Source: Bugula neritina
Taxonomy: Eukaryota; Bryozoa; Gymnolaemata; Cheilostomatida; Bugulidae
Length of the DNA: 60,000 nucleotides
NCBI GenBank assembly: GCA_964035545.1
Contig: OZ037768.1
Coordinates: 3,029,501 to 3,089,500, forward strand
Direction of reading: 5' to 3'
Part shown: one piece after another, positions 24,129 to 39,072 of the stretch
Position numbering within the stretch: the first letter of the stretch is position 1
How the letters are laid out: the number at the start of each line of letters is the position of its first letter
Program-made: the position numbers and the translations under genes
Notes under the pieces: model-generated
The model's database searches: none
Told to the model about the DNA's origin: nothing
Seen by the model: only the letters and a program-made list of their open reading frames with translations

Positions 24129-24568
24129 GTATTTTATGCAAACTACCATTGTGGTTTCATTTTATTGACACTCACTACATCATCATGTTTTGCATTATGC
24201 AATGAATTTTTCATTCCATGCATAGAGAGAGTTCATCATAAGCTCATGCAAACTATAATCATGCACAATCACAAAGGGGCATTCATTTGAATATATAATT
24301 CGAGGTAAAAGAAATGCAGTAAATATGAGCTCTGAATCGTGTATAATTCACTACTGTTATGTCCACGGTAGCAGCACTACCTCTGGCAGCGTGTAACCTG
24401 CTGCTGTAATTGAAGGAGCAAATGAAATACCTGTTACTGCACCTTAACACAGCAGCCAAATGTTTTATAAAAGAGTGTAAGAGGTATTATAGATATTATA
24501 ATATGCATTAAATAAAATATACAACTTCCTTAAGAGAAATGGGAATTATATACAGTATATGCTATAAT

Positions 24569-24630
24569 ACTCACCAATTTCTGTTGAGCTTCAGTAGCTA
24601 GTAAACTAACAACTGTATATATTAACTCCA
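24569..24630 (-). promoter_or_regulatory. 5' noncoding exon and TATA-like block of receptor 2
   Basis: The leader exon ends cagaaattg at 24575 before a donor. A TATA-like tract is at 24616-24622 inside the block conserved across the four units. The leader has no ATG. The intron to the coding exon is about 1.2 kb and contains the LTR-like insertion. Confidence 0.45.
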
Positions 24631-25061
24631 CCACAGGTTCTCGAGTTAGTTTAGATTTGTACAAGTCAACTCAAGTTCTTTAGTTCAACTCTACAGGAAT
24701 GACTTGAAATCTCCAATTGCTGAGTATTACCATTAACTGTAACGGTGCTTTAATACTCACAAATTTATCAAATGTTGCACTACTAGTATTACCAAGAGAG
24801 TAAATAATACACCACTCTATTCACTATTGCGTAAGAATGTGCATATCACATGTTGTTTGTGCCTTATAATATACATTGCAGTAAATCAATACAGGCAAAC
24901 AAAAGGTTAAATGAAACCCAAATAATCGATTATACAAAATGCATAGTTTTTGTTGTTATTCATTATATAAGTTATGAAATCTTTTGTTGTGCACCTGGGT
25001 TGATGTAAGAAGAAACATATGCACTAGAAGTGTACGTAGTATGAGAAGTGTGAGCAGGAAG

Positions 25062-25067
<6 letters not shown>

Positions 25068-25120
<53 letters not shown>
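25068..25120. repeat. (TA)26 microsatellite between receptor units 2 and 3
   Basis: It occupies the same junction position as the (GT)573 tract. The left flank, gaagtgtacgtagtatgag, is nearly identical to that before 18081. Confidence 0.93.
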
Positions 25121-25121
<1 letters not shown>

Positions 25122-25820
25122 CCTAAACTTGATTGCCAGTGGTTCAAGGCCTAAGATGGCTGCCAATTATGACAAAATACATTAAATGAATAATTTTGCA
25201 TATTTTTATTATGATAAAATAACGTAATCAAGAGCAAAAATATATTTAATAAAAAATGTTTCATTTTGTTGAATGTCATTAAGCCTCACATGTAATAATA
25301 TGAGGGCAAGTAAGTTGTAAGTGTTATATGCCTGCATGATCAATCAGGTAAGGACCAATAGGTACAAGATAACATGTTATACAAATTAACAAAATATTAT
25401 TAATGCAAGGTACACAAGCACTGAATAGAAACCTTCTAATATGTATATATACTTTTAGAACAGCATATTATAATATATGATAGCATATAATGTAATAATA
25501 TTCTCAGTAGCCCACAACTTCATGACCAGTCAACAGCAAATAATGTCGAGTTCTTACTTCACAGATAGACTGCTTCTCTATATAGCTGTGTCAGCTACAA
25601 ACAGTATACAAACTAAGCTATACACCATACTGTGTCTTATTTGATTCAAAATTCAGTTACAGATTTTAAAGTTACTTTGTTAACAGAAAGGGACTGTATC
25701 ACCAAAACCTTATGATAGAATGAGTATAGTCAAGTAGCAACTATTATTATTAGCAAGAAACATCTCATGTCATACCTATGCTCATATACCGAATACAAAA
25801 ATGCACATAACCGCACAATG

Positions 25821-28800
25821 TCATATTAGGAATATATAGAACGAATATATACCTTGATTTTGAGGTGCTGTCGTAGTTGCTGCCGGTACAGGCTGAGCTT
25901 TACGCAAAGCAGTCTGCCTAAAACAGTCAACTGTAGTGTATTATGTTTTGATTTTCTGTTTGAATGTTATTTATTTATGAGTATACAGTGACATATTATA
26001 CTATTTACGCCTATATATTTTATAATGTTTATATTATAGGCTTGTATTGTATTTAATTTGAGGAGTTGTAATCTAAAAGCTTGCAATAATTTTCTAAACT
26101 TGGTAAGTAAACTTCCAAATAGTATCCTACTAACTTGCAGTATCATGAATAACAAAAAATATAGTTTCTAGCATAATATTTAAGTAATATAATTACTATA
26201 AGTGTTATATGTCTACCAACACTGTAAGATCATTTTTACACAAACTCCTCTCGCAGTTTCAAGTCCAGATGAGAACCTTTGATGACAGGGCTTTAAGCAT
26301 AACGCCTTAGGCTGTGAGCCTGTGACTTTTGTCAAGGTTTGAGGGGTTGACTGAAGCACAGAAGCAATTATCATAATCTTGCTGACATCTCTATTGGCAG
26401 TAATTTTACTAAGTGGAAAAACTTATAGTGGGACCACCTAAGAAGTTTCCAGACTAAAATTAATGGTAAGACAACTGTAATAGGTTACCTGTATAAACTG
26501 TTGAATGAGAAGTAAATAAGTCCTCTGAAGGAGTGCATTAGTACTAGACCGTATCTAGCTATGTCATAAGCAGTAATTAGAGTTGCTTCGGGGAAAGAAA
26601 CCCAATGCGAGATTACTCGCATCAATATGCTGCAATGGAACAGACAGACTATTGAGGTTTAATTGAACAACAATATAATTCACTTACATGGATCTACATT
26701 GTATAAACTATAATACATGAATTCAGTTAGTAGTTCAATCTAATGTGGGTATACCTCATTTATCTGTAATCAGAAATAGTTCTAATTTCATTGGATATAA
26801 GCCAAGAATCTAGATCATAATTTTGACAATCATCAGGTTATTTGAGCTAAATAACAGCAGAGACTATTGAGTGGCATGCATGACAAGAGTTTCTTATTAC
26901 AGTAGATCTGAATTGAATTTATTTTAGCATACTCAAGGATGCAAATACATAACTTGACTAAAAGATTTTCTTGGGTAACATTTTTGCTTTTTTGAGATGA
27001 ATGGTGAAAGATTGACATCAGTACGGTATAAAATTTGTATAGTTGTTCTGTTTTTAAACAATTATATATAGTATATTAATTAGATGGGCTTTTGGTCTAT
27101 TTTACCATGACCCTATGCAGTATGTTAGTTTGCTGTGTACTAGGCTATTATTATATATAACAAAATTAAAAGTTTGAAACATTATCGAGTGAAAGTTGAT
27201 ATGTTTGGTATATAAATTAAGATTATACTACTCACATCTTCTGAGCTGATTACAAAAGTTTTCAATGTGGTCTGATCAGTTTTGTTTTCTTTTTACAGTT
27301 AATCTTAAAAACTTAATAAACCCCTTACAGCTCTGGGATAACCTACATACTATGTATATTGGCTTGCTTTTCGAAAGGTTTTCATATGATCGTTTTATCA
27401 AGCAAGTTTATGTAGAATGGTCTCGAAAACTGTTTTGGAACCATAAAAATATGTATGAGAAACTTACTAAGGAGTCTCACAAATCAGCTTCCAAACTAAC
27501 ACTGCAGTCAGCATCACCACAACCTTACGACACTCTTCCTTTAAGGAATACCGTCTGGTAGCACATGTTAGAAGAATAATCAGTAGGAATGTCAGCCCGT
27601 AGGGTATATAAACTGTAATAATCTATAAAATAAAGATTGTAAAGAATAAATAAAGCCCATTTTACTTGTTAGAATCACAGATTTTTTGAAAGTACATCTT
27701 ATAAAAAGAACATGTTTATATAACAGAGGCTTTCGCATTTAAAGTTATGTGATTATAGAAAAGCAATCACATTTGGAGCTTTATAAGCATCAATTCAAAA
27801 ACTATAAATCAAAGCTAACCAAAATGTCCATAATATTTCTAAGCTAAACAAAAAACATCCTACTGCTTTAACAGCATAAGCGGTTAAATTTTAGTTTCAG
27901 TTATGTCCAACTAGAAATCTTAAGGTCATCATATAACCATTGTATGCTCTTTGTGATGGTGGTTCTTAATTTGTTTTTCTGAATAAAACTAAGTCACCAA
28001 ATGTTGAAAGTTTTGCCTAAATACTTGTTAGCTTTAAAAATGTTGACTCTAAGGTTCTTTCACTAAATGCTTTAGAAAAAAACAACCATTTCTTTTCAGA
28101 GTTATATAGCAACTTCATACTGAGGGTCGTATAAGAGTACGTATAGAGGCTTCACTGTACTCAAGTTCTAAAACTATTTACAGCCTCCACAAAAAGCTAT
28201 TGCACACACTTGGCTAATTTGGAACGAGTAAGTAAAAATGGCACATTTTCAGTATTGTAGGAGGTTGTGGGTTATAGAATGAAATCAGGCAGAGAACATA
28301 ACTCCTTGTTATAGAAGAGACAAGAGCGAGTGTTGCATTTGTTTGTGTACAGTATCCTTTATTGTAGATGAGATGTATCCAGTCTGGGCTCCAGTCTTCA
28401 AGTGACTGAAGCTCGAAAATGCGTGTTCTTTTATACTAATGGAACAAAGGACTTCTAGAACCTTCCACCGACAGCGGCCCGACATTCGGCAGGAAATGCC
28501 GACATTCGTCATGCCGGTAATCGACACTGATCATGTCGGTAATCGACAGACCCAATGTCGGCATTCACCTGCCGAACTCACTTCGATTGTGGGTTTACAT
28601 GAATCAAGAAAAATGAACCCAATTGTAACTTGGGGGAAAGGGATCAACTATTTACTATGCTAAAAGCTTAACAATAGCCATAGTATTTAAGGTATTAGAA
28701 AGTTACGCCACAAACTTAGCTATATAACTACAGTATTTAGAAAAATAGCCATAAGTAATGTGTCAAGGGGGATAACTCTTGCTATTTATCACAGTATTAC

Positions 28801-30279
28801 GATCTGCGGAGGGAAGTTGGGGTTTTGGGGTTCAAGTTCATGGTGGAAGTTTAAGTTTGGGGGATAGAATTTGAGTTTGGGGTAGGGGGTTTGAGTTTGA
28901 AATGGGGGTTTGGCTTTTGGTGGTTTGAATTTGGGGTTTAGTAAACTTTTAACATCCATAAATAATATTTGCAAACTTTTTGAAAGTAAAAGTTATAGCA
29001 GAAGCTTTTTAGATGAGAAATTGTTTGACTAGGAGAAAAAGCAAACCTACTTTAAAAAGGTCCTTACCTTTGCATAGATTAAAAGGTATACAGCTATAAA
29101 ATATTACAAAATGTTAACTCTTGTTCTAATTAGTTGTGACTAGTAGATCTTAAAGTCATCATATTACAACCATCATATGCTCATCATGGAACTCTAAATA
29201 AACTTTTCCATCTAAATAATTACATTTTTGTGTAAAATCAAGCAAAGCTTGCTGTGGTTGGCATGCAATGCTTCATGCAGAAATATATTTTCTAACACAT
29301 TTTTAATATTTTGTCAACTGGAATATAAAGCTGAATATTCATTTAGGATGTTTTGGCCATGACTCACATTATAGGCTCTCCAGTATGCAAAACCATTAAA
29401 GGAGCTGATTACTTTGTCTTCAGTAAAATTTGGATTAGTCATATCGTTTCTGTCTTTCCAAGCTTTGAGTTGTGTTTCCAGCCATCCTGGCCAGCTCAGA
29501 AACACAGAAACAACCAGAACTCCTGCTATCACGGCTATGACTTCTGGGAAGGAGATCCTACAGAAGGAATTAAATCCTATGCTCCTTTTTTTATAAAAGA
29601 TTTGAGTTTTCTGTTTGGAGATAAAATTAAAAGCAGAATATTTATTTAAAAGGTTAAATATTATACTTTTCAGTTTTAAGTTAGAGCTACATGATATAGA
29701 GAAGCTACTATAGACCCTACAAAGGTTCATATAGTCCACACAAGTGTGACCATGCAGTCTTGTATATACAACATAAGAGTACTAACTAACAACTCACCAT
29801 GATTTAGATCGCTTCACTATCATGTGTATAAGAGAAAGAACTGCCATTGCTAAAATGACAAACTCAGAATCTGTTAAAAAAAAATTGAGAGAATGTAGTG
29901 CTAAGCTGATGAGCATGTATTGGAAGTAAGAGTCGAAGAGGAGAGGATCAAAGGAAAGTGGCAGTGGAGATTCCTTCCTGGCATAAACAGTAAACAAGCA
30001 TATGCTCCATGAAATGTTTATGCTAAGGTCAATGACTCCAACGGCTAGAAACAGTCCATAGACATTCTTAGTGCATTCATTTCTTCTTACCATCAGAATG
30101 AGTACAATGACATTCAGTAAGTTTAACACTGCTCCAACGACATTAAGGCCAGCATGTCCAAGATTGAGGGCTATGTTTAGCTTGTCTGGGGTAAAGGAAG
30201 AAGGATTTGTGGTGTAATTGTATGCGTTGTAGGCATCAGTAGATATCAGGTTATAATCAGATGTAGCAGGAAATGCCAT
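25821..30279 (-). CDS. Seven-pass class-A-GPCR-like receptor, paralogue 3 (354 aa)
   Basis: Coding exons on the minus strand: 29798-30279, 29368-29557, 27468-27622, 26489-26629, 25821-25917; 1065 nt in frame. The start ATGGCATTTCC follows an acceptor at 30304; codons between acceptor and ATG are also open (VNEQPTRV). The N-terminus has an NYT sequon, and the second outer loop has NFT. TM2 carries GVIDLS; TM3 runs SEFVILAMAVLSLIH; TM4 has SWPGW; the TM5-TM6 loop is TCATRRYSLKEECRK. TM7 ends FRGLIYFSFNSLYR. The tail is short (LRKAQ..., 31 residues) and lacks the Cys seen in copy 1. Intron 3 is swollen by a MITE-like element carrying a nested solo LTR. All splice sites are intact, so the gene is probably functional. 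Confidence 0.8.
26262..26405 (-). repeat. SINE tail relic in intron 5 of receptor 3
   Basis: It contains gatgagaacctttgatgacag and caattatcataatcttgct. It is orthologous in position to the relic in receptor 1 and similar to the SINE tail at 46.4 kb. Confidence 0.45.
28227..28941. mobile_element. MITE-like element copy, split by a solo LTR
   Basis: It starts gtaagtaaaaatggcacat, then resumes after the LTR with G-rich gggtttgagtttgg words at 28797-28935. The ATGGCAC right arm seen in the receptor 1 copy is missing. The flank (gcctccacaaaaagctattg) is shared with receptor 1, so the original insertion predates their split. Confidence 0.55.
28256..28793 (-). mobile_element. Solo LTR, 538 bp, nested in the MITE in intron 3 of receptor 3
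   Basis: On the minus strand the insert starts TGTGATAAATAG and ends CCTCCTACA. It is flanked by GTAT (28252-28255 and 28794-28797). Removing it restores ttttcagtattacgatctgc, which matches the uninterrupted copy in receptor 1. In the same orientation it has a TATA box (TATAAAAG near 28430) and AATAAA near 28360, as in U3-R-U5. The U3 part carries GC-rich imperfect repeats of ccgacattcggc at 28465-28580. No coding interior remains. Confidence 0.75.
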
Positions 30280-31259
30280 GACTCTGGTGGGCTGTTCATT
30301 CACCTAAAAGCAGAACTGAGTTGATTAGTTGAAGTTGCTTGACTTAGCTGACTTGAGTCTGACTTCAGTTACTCTTTTCTCAGATTATAAACTTTACTCA
30401 ACTATTGCTAATGGACTTAAAATGTTATTGAATTAATAATCATAGGACACAGCCTATTACTACGTTTCCATGCAAGCATGGACTGGAGTAGAATGAATTC
30501 TATTAAGTGTTAGATGCAATGAAAAGCAACACGTTTCTTGTGATCAACTTTTTCCTAAAATGAAATAATTTCCAACTATATTCGACCCTTTAATTTTACC
30601 AACCATAGAGGTAATCCTACTTTGGTACTGCAAACATTGAGCCCGTCCTAGCATACATTTTCATTTATTCGAATGCCCTTCTTTCTATGCTTTGCATTAT
30701 ATCAAAATAACCATTGTCTTTGGTTGATGGACACTCACTACATCATCGTGCATTATGCAATGGATTTTTCATTTCATGCATACAGAGAGTTCATCATCTT
30801 AAGCTCATGCAAACTGCAACCCCAAATTCTTTCTTATATAGGAGCATCCATTTGCATAATGTGAAGTAAAGGAAATGCAGTGAATATGATATGGTGTGCT
30901 AAATGGTCAAAAATTCACTTATTAATGCATATCATATGCTGATAATACAGTATCTAGCCATCATTCTCTCTCATATGCACTATTTAGCACTCCGTATATA
31001 TAAGCTCTAACTCGTGTATAATTCACTACTGTTATGTCCACGGCAGCAGCACTACCTCTGGCAGCGTGTAATCTGCTGCTGTATTTGAATGAGCAAATAG
31101 CACTTAGTTATCAGCTTTCTATTAGAAATACCTGTTACTGCACCTTAACACAGCAGTCAGATGTTAATAAAAGGTTGTAAGAATTATAAATATTATTATA
31201 TGCATTAGATAGGACTTACATCTTCCTTAAGAGAAATGTAAATTACGGAATATGCTACA

Positions 31260-31318
31260 CTCACCAATTTCTGTTGAACTTTAGTTAATATTCAACTAAC
31301 AACTGTATATATTAACTC
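31260..31318 (-). promoter_or_regulatory. 5' noncoding exon and TATA-like block of receptor 3
   Basis: The leader ends cagaaattg at 31265 before a donor. A TATA-like tract is at 31306-31312. The block matches units 1 and 2. The intron to the coding exon is about 960 bp. Confidence 0.45.
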
Positions 31319-31761
31319 CAGCACAGGTTCTAGAGTCAATTTAAGCTTATACAAGTCAACTCAAGTTCTGTAGTTCAACTCTGCCTGAATGACTTGCAAT
31401 CCGAAATACTGAGTGATACCAGCTGTGACAGGACTTTAATACTCATGGATTTATCAAATGTTTCACTGCTAGTATTACCAAGAGAGTAAATAATACACCA
31501 CTCTATTCACTATTGTGTAAGAATGTGCATATCAAATGTTGTTTGTACCTTATAATATACATTGCAGTAGATCAGTAACTCAATATGATCTGTATATAGA
31601 AAAGAAAAAGTGTTAAATGAAACCTAAATGTATTGTATAAAAATGTAATGTGCTTGTTATTCATTTCATATATTATAAAATCGTAGTTGTGCATCTGCAT
31701 GGGTCTATGTAAGAGGAAACATAAGCACTTGAAGTGTATGTAATATGACATGTGGGAGCAG

Positions 31762-32093
<332 letters not shown>

Positions 32094-32704
32094 TCACTAA
32101 GCCTGACTGTCGATAGTTTAAAGCTTAGAATAGCTGCCAAATTTGACAACAAATTACATAAGATGAATAATTTAACATACGTTTATTATAGGATATACTG
32201 AAATACAAAAGGTATAGAAAAAGCAATATTAATAAATTTGGCAATTATCATTTAATCTCACATGTAATAAATGCAATAAACTTCTAATCTGTATTCAACA
32301 ATATACTAATAATATTAAAAGAGAGTAGCTGTCCACTTTTAGATATCTGTATGGTCAACAAGCTAGTGACCAATGGGTACAAGATTATATAAATTACAAT
32401 ATAGGCTAAAAGCGACACACAAAGGTACCGAACAGATAACTTCTAATTTGTATAAACTTTTAGATTAGTACATAATATATGATAGCACATTGTAGTTATA
32501 TAGTTAGTAGCCCAAAGCTACTTTATAAACGGTCCACTGCAAATAGTATAGAGTTCTTACTTCACAGATAGGCTGCTTCTCTATATAGCTGTGTCAGCTA
32601 CAAACAGTATACAAACTAAGCTAAATACATCACACGTAGCGTCTTATTTGATACAAAATTCAGTTACATATTTTAAAATCTAGACCGCTAACCTGCGTTG
32701 CGCT

Positions 32705-32826
<122 letters not shown>

Positions 32827-32898
32827 AGTTGATTTCTGACAGCTATTAGTACATAGTAAATGCAAGAGTACACATTGCTAAATAATGTTATATATATG

Positions 32899-35800
32899 CT
32901 ACTGGTTATAGAAGAGATGCATACCATTACCCTCAAATCCTTGTGACAACATAATTCTCTCATCAGGTGCTGCCGTAATTGCTGCCGGTAGAGACTGAGC
33001 TCTGCACATTGCAGTCTGCCTAAAACAGACAACGTAGTGTATGATGTTTTAATCTCCAGTGTTTATTCTGATTGTGATTTGTATAGAAGGGTACGTAATG
33101 GAAATATCTCCACAGTCTGTTTGAATGTTATTCATTATGAGTATACAGTGACACACCATTTACAATTATATACCTACTATATATTATAGTATATATGTAT
33201 TGTAGGCTTGTATTGCATTTGATATAAAAACTTGTAGTCAATTAGCTTGGAAAGATATTATACATTTTTAATAACTTGGAAATAATGACCTAATAACTTA
33301 TGACGGTTTCTATATAGCATTTTATTTAGGTAATATAATTACTAGTGTTATATTTATGAACACTCAGTCAGCTTAAAGCCTTCACGAGAACCTTCCCTCA
33401 CAGGGCAAAGGTTTTTAAGCAAGCTAAGGAGTGTACCTTCCACCATGTTTTCAGTGCAATTTGAAAAATTTTGTTAAAGCACACAAGCAGCTATGAACAA
33501 GTGCTCTTCCTGACATCACCAATGGCAGTAACTCCTGCAGTAAACTCTGCATCATGTGGAAAAACTTATAGTGAGACCACCTAAGAAGTTTCCAGACTAA
33601 AAATGTATGGTGAGACAGCTGTAATAGGCTACCTGTATAAGCTGTTGAATGAGAAGTAGATCAGGCCTCTGAACGAGTACTTCAGTACTACACCATATTT
33701 AGCTATTTCATGAGCAGTAAGGAGTCTAGGCAACCAAGCCCAGCCCCAGATTCCTTTCACCAATATGCTGTAAAGATAAACCACAGTCTGTTAATGGAAG
33801 CTTAATTTAGCAACAACATTGTGGTATGTTTTAGATTACATTATATAACACATGAACCTATGTAGTAACCATACCTATTTATCTATTTGATCTAAATACG
33901 CATTTCCAATATTAGTAAATGTGAGTTTAGATCACCATTTTGATAACGTCAGGCGATAGGGGCAAAGAGTACTGAGTGATATATTTGGTAATAACGTCCA
34001 AATTAAATCTAAATTGGAACTTTAGCATGTGGGAGAGGCAAATATGCAGTTTGAGAACAAAGCGAATAAGTCAATTCTTTAACTTTGGAATAATGAAGCT
34101 GAATGGTGCAATGTTAACATGAACTATATCTGTAGTTTATTTGGATGGTTATTAGAATCTTTCACTGTTATCCTCTGCATGTTATTAGTTTGTTGTGTAC
34201 TAAACAATTATGTAATGAGATTAAAAAGAGTAAAGACAAAGATGCTTGGTAGAATAGTGCACTACTTACTGCTTTTTCTGAGATAATCGTGTGAGGTTTC
34301 AATATGATGCGGCTAGTTTCATTTACTACAGATATCTATTGTTACTCTTAGAAACCTAACATGTCTCCTTTAGCTATTTAGTGGTTTGCCTTAAACGCGT
34401 TTTTATTAAGAGAATTGGTGTGGAATAGTAATGGAAACTGCGCATAAACCATAGAACTATTTATGAGAAACTTACAAAGGGGTCTCACAAATCAGCCCCC
34501 AAACTAACACTGCAGTCAGCATCACCACAACCTTATGACATTCTTCCTTTAAGGAATATCGTCTGGTAACACATATTAGAAGAATCATCAGTAGGAATGT
34601 CAGGCCATAGGGTATATAAATTGAAATAATCTACAAAATAAAGATTGGAACTTACAGAGAATAAATAAATATTTGCAAACTTTTTGAAAGTAAAAGTTAT
34701 AACAGAAGCTTTTTAGATGAGAAATTGTTTGACTAGGATAAAAAGCAAACCTACTTTAAAAAGGTCCTCACCTTTGCATAGATCAAAAGGTATACAGCTA
34801 TATAATATTACAAACTGTTAACTCTTGTTCTAATTAGTTGTGACTAGTAGATCTTAAAGTCATCATATTACAACCATCATATGCTCATCATGGAACTCTA
34901 TATAAACTTTTCCATCTGCATTTACATTTTTGTGTAAAAGCAAGCAAAGTTTGCTGTGGTTGGCATGCAATGCTTCATGCAGAAAATATATTTTATAACA
35001 CATTTTTAATATTTTGTCATCTAGAACATAAAGCTGAATATTCATTTAGGATGTTTTGACCATGACTCACATTATAGGCTCTCCAGTATACAAAGAAATC
35101 AATGGAGCTGTCTTCAGTAAAATCTGGACTAGTCATATAGTGTCTGTCTCCCCAAGCTGTGAGTTGTGTTTCCAGCCATCCTGGCCAGCTCAGAAGCACA
35201 GACACAACCAGAACTCCTGCTAGCACAGCTATGACTTCTGGGAAGGAGATCCTACAGAAGCAATTAAATCCTATGCTCTCTTTTTATAAACAAGATTTGA
35301 GTTTTCTGTTTGGAGATAAAATTAAAAGCAGAACATTTATTTAAAAAGTTAAACATTATTTTTCAGTTTTAAGTTAGAGCTATACATGATATAGAGAAGC
35401 TACTATAGACCTTACAAAGGTTCATATCGTCCACACAAGTGTGACCAGTGCTATATCTACATCATAAGAGTATTAACTAACAACTCACCATGATTTAGAT
35501 CGGATCACTGTGTGTATAAGAGAAAGGACCGCCATTGCTAAAATGACAAACTCAGAAGCTGTTAACAAAAAATTGACAAAATGTAGTGCTAAGTTGATGA
35601 GCAAGTATTGGAAGTTAGAGTCGTAGAGGAGAGGATCAAAGGAAATTGGCAGTGGAGATCCCTTCCTGGCATACACAGTAAGTTGGTATATGCTCCATAA
35701 AATGTTTATACTAAGGTCAAGGACTCCAACGACTAGAAACAGTCCATAGGCATTCTTGGTGCACCCATATCTTCTTAGCAGCAGAATGAGTACAATGATA

Positions 35801-35967
35801 TTTAGTAAGTTCAACACTGCTCCAAAGACATTAAGACCAGCATGTCCAAGATTGAGGGCTATGTTTAGCTGGTCTGGGGTGAAGGAAGAAGGATAGGTGG
35901 TGTAATTGTATGCGTTGTAGGCATCAGTAGTCATCAGGTTATAATCAGATGTAGTAGGAAATGCCAT
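32899..35967 (-). CDS. Seven-pass class-A-GPCR-like receptor, paralogue 4 (356 aa)
   Basis: Coding exons on the minus strand: 35489-35967, 35071-35251, 34476-34630, 33633-33767, 32899-33019; 1071 nt in frame with the family's phases. The N-terminus has NYTT. TM1 is GAVLNLLNIIVLILLL, TM2 has GVLDLS, and TM3 has SEFVILAMAVLSLIH. The TM5-TM6 loop is CVTRRYSLKEECHK. TM7 ends FRGLIYFSFNSLYR. The tail (AMCRAQSLPAA..., 40 residues) ends YNQ. The 5' two-thirds closely resembles receptor 3, while the 3' end and flank are nearly identical to receptor 2, so this copy is a mosaic. Its TATA-like tract is degraded (ttaatacattcag), which may affect expression. Confidence 0.8.
33378..33540 (-). repeat. SINE tail relic in intron 5 of receptor 4
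   Basis: It contains cacgagaaccttccctcacag, aagcaagctaaggagtg and tgctcttcctgacatc. These resemble gagaacccctgatag, aagcaggctaaggac and tgctcttcctaccatc of the 46.4-kb SINE. Confidence 0.5.
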
Positions 35968-36881
35968 GACTTTGGTGGGCTGTTCATTCACCTAAAAACA
36001 GAACTGAGTTGATTAGTTGAAGTTGCTTGACTCAGTTTACTCAAATCCAACTTAAGTTACTCGGTGCTCAAACCAATTACTTGCTTAACTATTGCTAATT
36101 GACTTCAAAAATTTGGATTGACTTACTGCAAATCAAAGTTTCAAATGCTTAATTTTTTTTAGATTTTATAACAAACCACTCAGATTTTTTGTCCCTATGT
36201 TAGATCCTAGCGATTATCAAATACATTATTAAATCTTGGTGATTAAAGCCCTATCAACTCATACAGTGATTTAACCATCACCTATATAGCTATTCATAAT
36301 TATGGAATATAAACATAAAATAAAATAGGATAGGTATACAGCAGTGAAATATACATATAAGTATAGTCACATCACGAAGTAAGAAAATTCAAAAGCAAAG
36401 CTTTTGGTTTAAAATAAAACATTAAAACATTTGAAGAGCTCGGCATTGCACTTGTAGCACTGATGAAATTTAATGCTTGTATAAAGTACTGCTATATGAC
36501 CGATGACACTTTTCCGTCTTTAGAGGCTGCATTAGTTATAACTGGAACTAATATTGATAAAATGTAATCTGCCAAGGTAACAAAGATGCTGCTTGTACTG
36601 CAGAATTTTACACTTGATTATGATTTGCAGTGTATTTTACTAATCTGACAAGACACAATTACTTCCGGCATATGGTTATATGCAGCGCTGTTTACAATAA
36701 CATTAAGGCACAATACACTGTAAATTATACTATAAATACCTGCAACAGCAGCCGAATGTTTTAGAAAATACAAAGAGTTAAAATATATGGATGTAATATC
36801 ACTCCGATAAAATGTTGTAATAACAGTTGCATGCACTAGGGGAAACTTAAAACTTTCCTCAAAAGAAAGTGAATACGCTAC

Positions 36882-36955
36882 ACTCACCAATTTCTGTTAA
36901 ACTGAAGTGTAGATATTCAACTAACAACTGAATGTATTAACTCCACCACAGGTTC
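36882..36955 (-). promoter_or_regulatory. 5' noncoding exon and conserved block of receptor 4
   Basis: The leader ends cagaaattg at 36888 before donor gtgagt. The upstream block ctgtggtggagttaat is conserved, but the following TATA tract is changed to tacattc. Confidence 0.4.
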
Positions 36956-37393
36956 TCGAGTCAATTTAGATTTATTCAAGTCAAGTCAAGTTCTTTAATC
37001 CAACTTCACCTGAATGACTTGAAATCCGCAATGCTGAGTGTTAGCAGCTGTAACTAGTTAGTACTAACACAGCTGAAGTAGGTCGAATATCTAAGTGGAT
37101 AATATCAATAGTTGCACTGCTATTATGTATTACCAGACCGGTTAAATAAGGCAATGCCCTATTGTGCAAGTATTTGCTTATTAGATGCATGTTTATATTT
37201 TACATTCATTGCATATCAATATGCCGTGTATAGAGAAAAGTTATGATAAAATTAAAATGTAATTAACAAAATATCTGTTACAAGTATGTGTAAATCTTTG
37301 TTATTTTTATGTTATAAAATGTTATAAAATATGTTTTAAGTTTGTTTGTTTAGCAAATGGGGGTATGTAAGAGTACTAGAGGTGCATGTAGAA

Positions 37394-39072
<1,679 letters not shown>

